NCBI GenBank assembly: GCA_903835385.1
Contig: CAILMQ010000048.1
Location: forward strand, 1-60,466
Source: an uncultured Microcaldota archaeon
GTDB lineage: Archaea; Micrarchaeota; Micrarchaeia; Anstonellales; Bilamarchaeaceae
Length of the DNA: 60,466 nucleotides
Direction of reading: 5' to 3'
Shown: in pieces, positions 1 to 8,339 of the stretch
How the letters are laid out: every line of letters begins with the position of its first letter
How positions within the stretch are numbered: the stretch's first letter is position 1
The notes under the pieces: generated by a model
Databases searched by the model: none
What the model was told of the DNA's origin: nothing
The model's input: the letters and a program-made list of their open reading frames with translations, nothing else
Translations under genes and position numbers: made by a program

Positions 1-7
1 CGCGACC

Positions 8-685
8 ATGAAAAAACTAGGAATCGGAATCATGATGGTCCTGCTCGGGATGGGCATGGCATTTGCCATACAACCGGCCCAGAGCTGGACACAAATAAGC
101 AGTGGCTTCTACAACTCTTCGCCGGCCGCGAACCTGACGACCCAGGGCGGCAACGTAACCGCGGCGAACATTGCTGGAAACGTCTCCACCGCGAAGTGGG
201 CAGGTTTCTACGGCAATGTCAGCGCGGGGATAGTGCTCACGCCCGGCGGCCTCACGAACATATTCTACAAGTGGGCTTGGGATCCAGCAACGAACGGCGG
301 CAGGCTCTGTGTAACGCCTGGCACTGCCTTTGACTGGACCACTGTTGCAGTTGCGGCAGCGGCTGACATTGATACCGTGTGGACCTTCACGGGCACGGAC
401 AGCGCGGTCAACACGCTGAATGATACTTGCGGCAGCATGACTGTTGCGAGCACTGATGTAAGCGGCGCTCCGGCGACATACACCGGCAGCCCGGCAGACG
501 CCTTCCAGACCTGCGCGATAGCTGACAGCGCAACACCTGGAACGAAAGCCGACTTCGCGTTCTGCAACGTGATAGTCTCGAGCACCGACTTCAAAGGCGA
601 GACCTCGAACTACGAGCTCATCGTGCCCACGGACAAGACGCCCGGCAACCTCGAGACGTACTACGCCTGGCTTGAGCTTGATTAG
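8..685 (+). CDS. Secreted/surface protein with N-terminal signal peptide, paralog of the next gene
   Basis: MKKLGIGIMMVLLGMGMAFA signal-like N-terminus; strong similarity to the 757-1428 product (STxKWAGFxGN, KSDFAFC, NYELIxPT, ETYYAWLxL). Confidence 0.8.
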   Translation: MKKLGIGIMMVLLGMGMAFAIQPAQSWTQISSGFYNSSPAANLTTQGGNVTAANIAGNVSTAKWAGFYGNVSAGIVLTPGGLTNIFYKWAWDPATNGGRLCVTPGTAFDWTTVAVAAAADIDTVWTFTGTDSAVNTLNDTCGSMTVASTDVSGAPATYTGSPADAFQTCAIADSATPGTKADFAFCNVIVSSTDFKGETSNYELIVPTDKTPGNLETYYAWLELD

Positions 686-689
686 AATC

Positions 690-721
690 GGCACTTTTGT
701 GCCTGTTTTCTTTTTCTTTCA
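690..721 (+). terminator. Putative hairpin plus T-rich terminator
   Basis: GGCAC-TTTT-GTGCC followed by TGTTTTCTTTTTCTTTC just after the stop codon. Confidence 0.5.
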
Positions 722-756
722 TTAAAATTTTAACAAAAAAAGGAAAAGGCGCGACC

Positions 757-1428
757 ATGAAACTTAGTATCGGATTGATTGCGATTCTGCTCGGAATTGG
801 TTTGGCATTCGCCATAAGCCCCGCAGGAGACTGGAATGTTATTAGCACTGGCCGCTACACGTCGGCGACTAATGCAAGTGTGACGACCGAGGGCGGCAAC
901 GTCACCAACGCGGACTTGAACTCAAACACCTCCACTGTCAAGTGGGCTGGTTTCTGGGGCAATATCACCAGTGCGCTGGTGCTTTCCCCTGGTGTAGGGC
1001 AAGCCAGCCTCTACAGCTGGGCCTGGGCTCCGGCAAACGGCGGCGAAGTATGCTCAGTGCCCGCTGCAAGCGGATTCGACTGGGCGAATGTCGCATCCGT
1101 TGCTACAACCGACATAGACACGATGTGGGGGTTCAACGTGAGTGACGCGGACAGCGCGGCCAACACGCTGACGGATTCCGCCTGCGCCATCACCATTGGC
1201 GGCACGCCGGTCACCACGGTTGGGAACAAAACCGGTGTGGGCGGCTTCGAGACCTGCGCGGTGTCCGACAGCGCGACTTCACTCAAAAGCGACTTCGCAT
1301 TCTGCGCCGATATCGCAAGCGCTGGCACGCTTTTCAACAACCAGACCGGGAACTACGAGCTCATCATGCCGACCAACAATACCGTCGGAGGCACCGAGAC
1401 GTACTATGCCTGGCTTGACCTCCATTAA
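757..1428 (+). CDS. Secreted/surface protein, tandem paralog of the 8-685 gene
   Basis: ATG in the same GCGACCATGAAA context as the upstream paralog; signal peptide; shared motifs throughout. Confidence 0.8.
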   Translation: MKLSIGLIAILLGIGLAFAISPAGDWNVISTGRYTSATNASVTTEGGNVTNADLNSNTSTVKWAGFWGNITSALVLSPGVGQASLYSWAWAPANGGEVCSVPAASGFDWANVASVATTDIDTMWGFNVSDADSAANTLTDSACAITIGGTPVTTVGNKTGVGGFETCAVSDSATSLKSDFAFCADIASAGTLFNNQTGNYELIMPTNNTVGGTETYYAWLDLH

Positions 1429-1431
1429 AGC

Positions 1432-1470
1432 CGGCACTGGGAGTGCCGATTTTCTTTTTTCTTTCATTAA
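1432..1470 (+). terminator. Putative hairpin plus T-rich terminator
   Basis: CGGCACTGGGAGTGCCG followed by ATTTTCTTTTTTCTTTCATT; same layout as 690-721. Confidence 0.5.
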
Positions 1471-1526
1471 ACTTTTTCTCTTAGCACATCCAAAAGCAAT
1501 AAAAATAAACAGCACTGATTAACCCC

Positions 1527-2150
1527 ATGGCAATGCTCGAGGATTTCAGGCTTCTGGAAAAGAACGGATTCAGGCTGCTGCCCTACAAACTCGCAACGGA
1601 CGAGGACGGCGCCGTGGCCGCCGCAGTGAAGATCGGCTACCCGGTCGCGCTCAAGGTGGTTTCCGAGGAAATCAGCCACAAGACCGAGGTCAACGGCGTG
1701 AAGATAAGGATAAGGGACGAGGCCGGCCTGAGGCTCGCCTACAAGGAGATAATGGACGGCGCAAAGGGGCACAAAGTGGACGGAATCCTCGTGCAGAAGA
1801 TGGCGCGCAAGGGCATAGAACTCATTATCGGCGGCAGGAAGGACCCGCAGTTCGGGCACATGGTGGTGCTCGGCCTGGGCGGCGTCTATGTCGAGATATT
1901 CAGGGACATAACCGCCAGGATATGCCCTGTCGTGGAGCAGGACGTGGAGGAGATGATACTGGAGCTCAAGACGCACCCGCTGCTCGAGGGAGCGCGGGGC
2001 GCGAAGCCAATCGACCGCGCCGCGCTCAAACGCATGGTGCTGGGCATCTGCAAATTCATGGCAAAGGAGGACATAAAGGAGCTTGACCTCAACCCGGTGA
2101 TATTCGACGAGAACGGCGGCGACATCGTGGACGTGAGGTTCACAAGGTAA
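1527..2150 (+). CDS. acdB: Acetyl-CoA synthetase (ADP-forming), beta subunit (ATP-grasp)
   Basis: GYPVALKVVSEEISHKTEVNGVKI and ELDLNPVIF typical of the ATP-grasp subunit; directly followed by the alpha subunit. Confidence 0.9.
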   Translation: MAMLEDFRLLEKNGFRLLPYKLATDEDGAVAAAVKIGYPVALKVVSEEISHKTEVNGVKIRIRDEAGLRLAYKEIMDGAKGHKVDGILVQKMARKGIELIIGGRKDPQFGHMVVLGLGGVYVEIFRDITARICPVVEQDVEEMILELKTHPLLEGARGAKPIDRAALKRMVLGICKFMAKEDIKELDLNPVIFDENGGDIVDVRFTR

Positions 2151-2151
2151 G

Positions 2152-3555
2152 GTGCCTATTATGAACGAACGCCTCAGGAAACTAATATACCTATTCAGAC
2201 CGAGGAGCGTGGCGATAGTGGGCGGCTCGAGCATGCCCAACAAGATAGGCACCGTGCTCATGAAGAACCTCATAGAAGGCAGGTTCATGGGCGACGTTTA
2301 TGCCGTGAACCCGAAATACACCGCTGTGCTCGGCAAGCCGTGCTACCCGAAAGTGAGCGACATACCAAAGCCCGTGGACTGCGTGATAATCGCTACGCCG
2401 GCAGAGACCGTGCCCGGCATCCTGGAGGATTGCGGCAGCAAGGGGGTGAAGGGAGTCATTGTGCTGAGCGGCGGGTTCGAGGAGGTCGGAAGGAACGACC
2501 TCGCGGACAGGATGAAGGCGATCTCGGAAAAATACAATATCCCGGTTATCGGCCCGAACTGCCTCGGTGTATTCGACCCTTACACGCGGGTGGACAGCAT
2601 TTTCCTGCCGGCGTTCAAGCTCGAGCGGCCGGGGCCGGGCAACATCGCGTTCGTTACCCAGTCAGGGGCGGTCGGCTCCACGGTGGTGGACCTGGCTGCG
2701 CACTACGGCATGGGCATCTCCAAGTTCATCTCCTACGGCAACGGCACTGTGCTCAACGAATGCGACATGCTCGAGTTCCTGGAAAAGGACAAGGAGACGG
2801 AAATAATCATATTATACCTGGAAGGAGTGAAGGACGGAAGGCGGCTCCTGGAATGGATGAAAAAGGTGAACCCGAAGAAGCCCATCGTCGCGATGAAGGC
2901 GGGCAAATACGGAAAGGCAATGGCCGCGGCGCGCTCGCACACCGGGAACATCGCGGGCAACTACATGGCGTACAAGGCCGCGTTCAGGCAGGCAAAGGTG
3001 ACCGAAGCCAATGACCTGCAGGAGCTTTTCGATTTTGTCAAGATATTCAACCAGCCTTTGCCGAAGGGGAACCGCGTCGCGGTGATAACCAACGGCGGCG
3101 GGATGGGCGTGCTTACCGCGGACGCCATAAACTCCGAAGGCATGGAAATCGCGGACTACAGCGAGGAGACTAAGGTTGCGCTGAAGAAAATCCTGCCGTC
3201 CTACGGGAACGTGGGCAACCCGCTTGACCTGGTGGCCGACGCCGGCGTGGAGGCCTACGACAAGGCCATAGAGGTGCTGATGGCGGACGAGGGCGTGGAC
3301 TCGCTTGCCATCGTCCTGCTGACGCAGACTCCGCCCATGGACGAGCGCATAATAGGCGTGCTCACCCGCGCGTCCGACGACAGGAGGAAAGCCGTGGTGA
3401 CCATCTCGGTCGGCGGGGCGTACACCGAGGCGTACCAGAGGGCTCTTGAGAGCAAGGGAGTGCCATCCTACAACTCGCCCCTTGCCGCCGTGAAGGCGAT
3501 GCACATGCTCACTAATTACGCGGCGTGGAAAGGGAAGATGAAGAAGGAGGGGTAA
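2152..3555 (+). CDS. acdA: Acetyl-CoA synthetase (ADP-forming), alpha subunit
   Basis: RPRSVAIVGGSSMPNKIG, GPNCLGVFDP, FVTQSGAVGSTVVD, GNPLDLVADA; CoA-binding/ligase domains. Confidence 0.92.
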   Translation: MPIMNERLRKLIYLFRPRSVAIVGGSSMPNKIGTVLMKNLIEGRFMGDVYAVNPKYTAVLGKPCYPKVSDIPKPVDCVIIATPAETVPGILEDCGSKGVKGVIVLSGGFEEVGRNDLADRMKAISEKYNIPVIGPNCLGVFDPYTRVDSIFLPAFKLERPGPGNIAFVTQSGAVGSTVVDLAAHYGMGISKFISYGNGTVLNECDMLEFLEKDKETEIIILYLEGVKDGRRLLEWMKKVNPKKPIVAMKAGKYGKAMAAARSHTGNIAGNYMAYKAAFRQAKVTEANDLQELFDFVKIFNQPLPKGNRVAVITNGGGMGVLTADAINSEGMEIADYSEETKVALKKILPSYGNVGNPLDLVADAGVEAYDKAIEVLMADEGVDSLAIVLLTQTPPMDERIIGVLTRASDDRRKAVVTISVGGAYTEAYQRALESKGVPSYNSPLAAVKAMHMLTNYAAWKGKMKKEG

Positions 3556-3609
3556 GGACGGCCAACCGAATCGTGATGGCCGACGTGGCGCAATGCAGGC
3601 TGCAGACCA

Positions 3610-3708
3610 CGTCACCTTAGAATATAGTAAGAAAATAACCTATTGCCGGTTAAAGGGAAAATGTTTGTTTACACAGTGGGGAGGGGACCCCATAGTTCCA
3701 CTAATAGG
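3610..3708 (+). repeat. Left terminal inverted repeat
   Basis: Outer ~30 bp and inner ~20 bp cores match the right repeat in inverted orientation. Confidence 0.75.
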
Positions 3709-3733
3709 AAGACCTTATAAAATAAAAATATAT

Positions 3734-3749
3734 TGTATCTATAGATACA
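3734..3749. promoter_or_regulatory. 16-bp perfect palindrome TGTATCTATAGATACA inside the element, upstream of its ORF
   Basis: Sequence equals its own reverse complement; lies in the AT-rich region before the ORF. Confidence 0.5.
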
Positions 3750-3832
3750 GTACATACGCCGTTTAAAAAACACAAAAAGGTGTTTTTTTAAAAAAAATTA
3801 AAAACAAAAAAACAAAGAAGCGAGGTGGTTCC

Positions 3833-4072
3833 GTGCCGTTTCTTTATCTCTATGATGTCGATGCCAAGGACAAGAAGAAATTCAACCGTGTCAAGAGAAG
3901 GTTTTACTACAGGCTGAACCGGCTGTTTCCGGATCGCAGGGCCTGGAGGACGAAATCGGCCATTCTCGTGTCCGGAAGGCACACCCGCGTTCTAGACGAC
4001 TTCTTCCGCTCTTTCAGGGGCTCGGTCATCACCTATAAGGTGGACCTGAACTCCATTGAAGAACTCGAATAG
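3833..4072 (+). CDS. 79-aa basic protein, candidate Cas2-like/ferredoxin-fold protein
   Basis: MPFLYLYDVDAKDKKKFNRVKRRFYYRLNRL...SAILVSGRHTRVLDDFFRSFRGSVITYKVDL; YDV at the end of strand 1 and a beta-alpha-beta-alpha-beta pattern recall Cas2. No profile search was possible. Confidence 0.45.
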   Translation: MPFLYLYDVDAKDKKKFNRVKRRFYYRLNRLFPDRRAWRTKSAILVSGRHTRVLDDFFRSFRGSVITYKVDLNSIEELE

Positions 4073-4122
4073 GCCTTGAATGGCGCCTTGCCTGGCAGGA
4101 AAACAAACACTGGAAGCCGGAA

Positions 4123-4217
4123 CCCAATAGTGGAACTATGGGGTGGGTCTGTGCAGGCTTGCAGGTCTTCCCATTAGCCGATAATTCGTTGTTTTCTTAC
4201 GGTATTCTAAGGAGACG
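4123..4217 (-). repeat. Right terminal inverted repeat
   Basis: Reverse complement aligns to 3610-3708. Confidence 0.75.
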
Positions 4218-4303
4218 CAGACACCCGGCTTTCAATTGCTGCGTCGGTCGTGTGGTGTTCCTCTTCTGCACAACCAGCACCGCGCCAACAAATCGGTGTC
4301 TTT

Positions 4304-5905
4304 TTACTGCTCAACCAGCGCATCCACGTCGAGCTCGCAGGCATAGACCTCGAACTCGAGCCGCTGCTGCTTCAGTATTTCGTCCCTGATCTTGCCGAAT
4401 ATCCCCGCCTTCTTGTTCCTGATAAAAACAGCGCCTGCCCGCGTCTGGTCGAACGCTGGGTGGGTGGTCTTCCCGAGCGTGAGCTCCCCGCCGCATTCAC
4501 CGACCAGGATCTGCAAATGCCCCTTCGCAGCCGAATACTCGACCTTCCTGTCCATGATGCCGAAAACAAGCTTTTTTTTGGCCTCTTCCGCCTCATAGAC
4601 AATTCCGATTTCGTAAAGCTTCTGGGGCAGGCCCTTGTTTTTGTTGGTCTCGAACACTGCCAGCAAATCCGCCAGCAGGGTGGGCCGCAGGCAGGTGAAC
4701 TCCTCGCCAGAGGGATTCTCTATCTCCTTCACCTCGCCCCCATAGCCCATCCTCGCCACCCTGTTTTTGTTCGTAAGTATGAACGTCGTTATCTCCAGGA
4801 ACCCCATGCCGCGCATGGTTGCGTTCAGGGTCTCGTGTTCCGTGTTCCGGCGCCCGACAGTGAAGAAATCCGGCAGTTTCGGCACGAATTTGTTGTAGCC
4901 ATAGGCGATGGCGATGTCCTCTATCACGTCCACCTCGTGGATGACGTCCGCACGGAAGGGCGGCACCAGGGCATAGCTCCCTTCCATCTCATAGCCCATG
5001 CGGCCTGCGAGCACTGCAACGTCTTTGGCAGCCAGCCTAAGGCCGAGCAGCATGTTCACGTCCTTCAGGTTGACCTTCATCCTCTTCGGCTTCAGGTCCG
5101 GCGCGGTTATCTTCCTGTGCGGATACCTGACCTCCACGGAATGAACGGCCCCTCCCATATCGGCGAACATGGTGACGAGTATGTTGAGCGCCGCGGTGAC
5201 GGAGTTCCCGTCTATTCCGCTCACCTCTATGAAAATATCGTTCGTTTCCAGCCCGACCTGGCCGGTCTCTGCCGAATTTACGACCGGAAGCAGGGCCATT
5301 ATCCTCCCCTTCGCATCCACGAACACCGGCCATTGGGAAAAGCCCTTGATTATGTGGCCGTGCTCCAGGCCCTTGGGGTGTTTTTCTATTATCTCGGGCG
5401 CGGTTGCCTCGTTTTCCCATCCAAGGGGCCGGTAGCGTATCGCCTCGGGTTTCATGGCGGTGTATTTCACCGGGAATGCGATTTTATCCAGGGGGTAGAT
5501 GCCGATGCCGAACTTCTTCGCCCGCCTTCCGAGCGTTGCGACAAGCTTTTCCTGCACCTGGACCATGTCTATTATGCGTTCGTCGGTGAACCGCAGCCCC
5601 CTCACAACGGCACACACTGTGTATGGCCTCACCTTTTCCACGGATGCGTCCACGTCCACGGCGTAATCGCCTTTTTTCGCCGCGTAGTGCGTTATCTCCC
5701 CCTTGTAGTAGGACCTGAGCGAGCGCGAGAGCCCCTCCAGCGCGAACCAGTCCGGCCGGTTCGGGGTTAGCTCCACGAGCAGTTTTTTGGTTTCCTTCTC
5801 CTCCTCGCAGGGCGCGCCGATTTCCGTCAGCCCCTCCATTATCTTCTCCTTCGGGAACCCGCAGAGCTTTTCGAAATCGCTTATGAGGAACTCGACAACC
5901 GCCAT
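4304..5905 (-). CDS. pheT: Phenylalanyl-tRNA synthetase beta subunit (archaeal type)
   Basis: ELTPNRPDWFALEGLSRSLRSYYKG, DVIEDIAIAYGYNKF, GFLEITTFILTN. Confidence 0.95.
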   Translation of the reverse strand: MAVVEFLISDFEKLCGFPKEKIMEGLTEIGAPCEEEKETKKLLVELTPNRPDWFALEGLSRSLRSYYKGEITHYAAKKGDYAVDVDASVEKVRPYTVCAVVRGLRFTDERIIDMVQVQEKLVATLGRRAKKFGIGIYPLDKIAFPVKYTAMKPEAIRYRPLGWENEATAPEIIEKHPKGLEHGHIIKGFSQWPVFVDAKGRIMALLPVVNSAETGQVGLETNDIFIEVSGIDGNSVTAALNILVTMFADMGGAVHSVEVRYPHRKITAPDLKPKRMKVNLKDVNMLLGLRLAAKDVAVLAGRMGYEMEGSYALVPPFRADVIHEVDVIEDIAIAYGYNKFVPKLPDFFTVGRRNTEHETLNATMRGMGFLEITTFILTNKNRVARMGYGGEVKEIENPSGEEFTCLRPTLLADLLAVFETNKNKGLPQKLYEIGIVYEAEEAKKKLVFGIMDRKVEYSAAKGHLQILVGECGGELTLGKTTHPAFDQTRAGAVFIRNKKAGIFGKIRDEILKQQRLEFEVYACELDVDALVEQ

Positions 5906-6715
5906 CTAAACACCTTTGCACGCGCCGTCGGCGAAAAACTCCCCGTAGGCGCCGCAAACATATCCCTGTTGCTGCGGACTGTTTTTATACTCTTTTGAAA
6001 GGTCCAGGAAGCACGCCCTTGCCGCGCCCACGCTTTCCGCATTGATGCAGCCGAGAATCTTCTGGTTCAGCTGGTCGGACAGGTAATACGCCCCGAACCC
6101 GATGGCAACCACCAGGGAAAGCGCGATTGGTATCGCCAGCGCCTTCCACATCTCCATTGGCGGCTCGGGCGGCCAGCCCGCCTTCCCCTCCCTGATGGCG
6201 AGCGCGAGCCCTCCGAAGAACCCGAGAAGGTGCGCGGAGTGCGCGATGGAATCGGCGCTGCCCATGTAGAACAGCTCTATGAGCGCGTATATGGGCCCGA
6301 CCATGTACATGGGCAGGGGCACGAAGTAGAAATATACCGTGAGATTCGGCTCCAGCAGCACGAGCGCGCCTATTATGCCGTATATCGCCCCTGACGCGCC
6401 CAGCGCGGTGCTGAAGGGCGAGCTGAAGAGCATGAAGCCCACGGAGCCCAGTATGCCGGATACGAAATAGATGAGCAGGAACTTGCCCGTGCCGACGCGG
6501 TTCTCGAGCACGCTGCCGAACATGAACAGGGCGAGCATGTTGAACAGTATGTGCTCCAGGTCCGCATGGCCGAACATGGATGTGATTATCGTCCATGGGG
6601 CCGCAAGCAGGTTTATGGGGCTGAGCGTCACCTGGGGGTACACGGCATCAGGCGCGGCCTGCTCCAGGATGAAGGCCAGGACGCAAAGCGCGATGAGAAC
6701 ATAGGTCGCCTTCAT
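5906..6715 (-). CDS. Rhomboid-family intramembrane serine protease
   Basis: Multiple TM segments; GASGAIYGIIG active-site serine motif; HSAHLLGFFGG; HADLEHILFNMLAL. Confidence 0.9.
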   Translation of the reverse strand: MKATYVLIALCVLAFILEQAAPDAVYPQVTLSPINLLAAPWTIITSMFGHADLEHILFNMLALFMFGSVLENRVGTGKFLLIYFVSGILGSVGFMLFSSPFSTALGASGAIYGIIGALVLLEPNLTVYFYFVPLPMYMVGPIYALIELFYMGSADSIAHSAHLLGFFGGLALAIREGKAGWPPEPPMEMWKALAIPIALSLVVAIGFGAYYLSDQLNQKILGCINAESVGAARACFLDLSKEYKNSPQQQGYVCGAYGEFFADGACKGV

Positions 6716-6766
6716 GTATTCACTCCCAGGACACGAGACACGGTACCCAAGACCGGAAACCCTTCT

Positions 6767-8152
6767 TCAGCCGCATTCGCTCGGCCACTTCCTTTCCTTC
6801 GCCAGCTGCTTCCCCGCGCCGGTCGGGTAGTCCTCGTTCAGGCAGCCGGTGCATAGCGGCAGGCCGAGCGTCTTTTTCAACCCCTCGATGGAAAGGTAGC
6901 CGAGGCTGTTCGCGCCGAGGTAAGTCTTTATCTCCGCCACGGTCTTCTCGTTGGCTATGAGCTCGGAATACGTGGACATGTCCACCCCGTAGAAGCAGGG
7001 CGCCTTTATGGGCGGGCAGGTTATCCGCAGATGCACCTCCTTCGCGCCAGCGGCCCGTACCAGGCTCACTATGCCGCGCAGCGTCGTGCCCCGTACTATG
7101 CTGTCGTCAATCAGCACCACCCTTTTTCCTTCCAGCACTTCCCTCACGGGGTTGAGTTTCAGCCTCACGGCTTCGCTTCTCGCCTGCTGGTTCGGCATGA
7201 TGAACGTCCTGCCTATGTACCTGTTCTTTATCAGCCCCTCCTCCACCGGAAGCTTGAACACATCCGCGAACGCCGCCGCGGCCTGGCGCGAGGTGTCCGG
7301 GACCGGCACCACGACATCCGCCTTCACGGGATGCTCCCTGGCCAGTTCCGTGCCCAGCCTCTTGCGCGCGTCATACACGGACAGGCCGTTTATAATGGAA
7401 TCCGGCCTGGAGAAATAGACGTACTCGAACATGCAGTGATGCGTCTCTTTCGGCATGATTTTCTTCCTGCTCATGCGTCCGTTGTCCAGCAGCGCCATCT
7501 CGCCGCCTGCAATCACGCCGCCGCTGTAGGGGATGTTGTTTATGTCCAGGGCCACGGTTTCTGACGCGAACATGATGAAATCGTCGTTCTCGCCCCACAC
7601 CAGCGGCCTGATGGCATGGGGGTCCCTGAACACCAGCAGCTTTGACTCGAATATTGCGGCGTCGGAATAGGCGCCGTCCAGCATCTCCATCACATGGCGC
7701 ACCGCGCCCTCGGCGCCGTCCTTCCTTTTCTCGTCAAGCAGCATGGCTATGGGTTCGGTGTCCACCGTGCTCATGTAGTTCCTGCCCATTTTCGCGAACC
7801 TTTTCTTGAGCGCCACATAATTCGCGAGGTGGCCGTTGTGCGCCACCGCTATGCCTGCGTACAGCGTGGGCTGCACGTCGCACAGGTCGCATTTGCCGGT
7901 CGTGGGATACCTGGTGTGCCCGATGCCGGCCGTGCCCTCTATCCCGAGGTCCTCCTCCTTGAACACGTCGCGCACCAGCCCCAGGCCCTTGCGCTCCTCT
8001 ATTTTCCCGTCCGGGGTGAGCACGGCGAAGCCGGCGGCGTCCTGGCCCCTGTGCTGGAGCGCCACCAGCGCGTTGTAAATCAGAGGGGTGACGCTGCGCC
8101 CCTTTTTGGACATTATGCCGACAATTCCGCATTCTTCCTTCGCATCTTCCAC
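6767..8152 (-). CDS. purF: Amidophosphoribosyltransferase
   Basis: EECGIVGI nucleophile, ALQHRGQDAAGFAV, VVPVPDTSRQAA, VVLIDDSIVRGTTLRGIV. GTG start at 8152 proposed because the upstream Met (8221) precedes a TATA-like TTTAAAAAAA. Confidence 0.9.
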   Translation of the reverse strand: MEDAKEECGIVGIMSKKGRSVTPLIYNALVALQHRGQDAAGFAVLTPDGKIEERKGLGLVRDVFKEEDLGIEGTAGIGHTRYPTTGKCDLCDVQPTLYAGIAVAHNGHLANYVALKKRFAKMGRNYMSTVDTEPIAMLLDEKRKDGAEGAVRHVMEMLDGAYSDAAIFESKLLVFRDPHAIRPLVWGENDDFIMFASETVALDINNIPYSGGVIAGGEMALLDNGRMSRKKIMPKETHHCMFEYVYFSRPDSIINGLSVYDARKRLGTELAREHPVKADVVVPVPDTSRQAAAAFADVFKLPVEEGLIKNRYIGRTFIMPNQQARSEAVRLKLNPVREVLEGKRVVLIDDSIVRGTTLRGIVSLVRAAGAKEVHLRITCPPIKAPCFYGVDMSTYSELIANEKTVAEIKTYLGANSLGYLSIEGLKKTLGLPLCTGCLNEDYPTGAGKQLAKERKWPSECG

Positions 8153-8339
8153 AGTCTCACCGCCGATAAGACTATTAGCCGCAAGTGTTTTTTTAAATGA
8201 CGCGGCTGCGGGAGAGCGCAAAGCAAAGCGGGTGGCCCGGACGGCGAAAAAGGAGCGGGACGCGTGCGTAGCGGCGTTGGAGCCATGCCAGCCAGTAGGT
8301 TATTTAAGCGTTCGCTACCATAGTATATATGGTGAAAAG

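Larger units (their letters stand above)
3610..4217. mobile_element. Small element bounded by imperfect composite terminal inverted repeats and carrying one ORF
   Basis: Left end CGTCACCTTAGAATATAGTAAGAAAATAAC...CCCCATAGTTCCACTAATAGG (3610-3708) matches the reverse complement of the right end CGTCTCCTTAGAATACCGTAAGAAAACAAC...CCCCATAGTTCCACTATTGGG (4123-4217). Confidence 0.7.

Noticed and set aside
17-694. 225-aa ORF on - antisense to the first secreted paralog
   Set aside because: The plus frame has a signal peptide and a paralog; the minus frame is Arg-rich shadow.
1467-2288. 273-aa ORF on - antisense to acdB
   Set aside because: Shadow ORF; acdB on + is supported by ATP-grasp motifs.
4250-5770. 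506-aa ORF on +, antisense to pheT
   Set aside because: Shadow ORF created by GC-rich third positions; the minus frame has clear PheT motifs.
8088-8339. N-terminal extension of the 8088-9152 plus ORF
   Set aside because: Overlaps the 5' end of purF on the other strand; ATG at 8340 follows the intergenic promoter region and begins the conserved-looking part.
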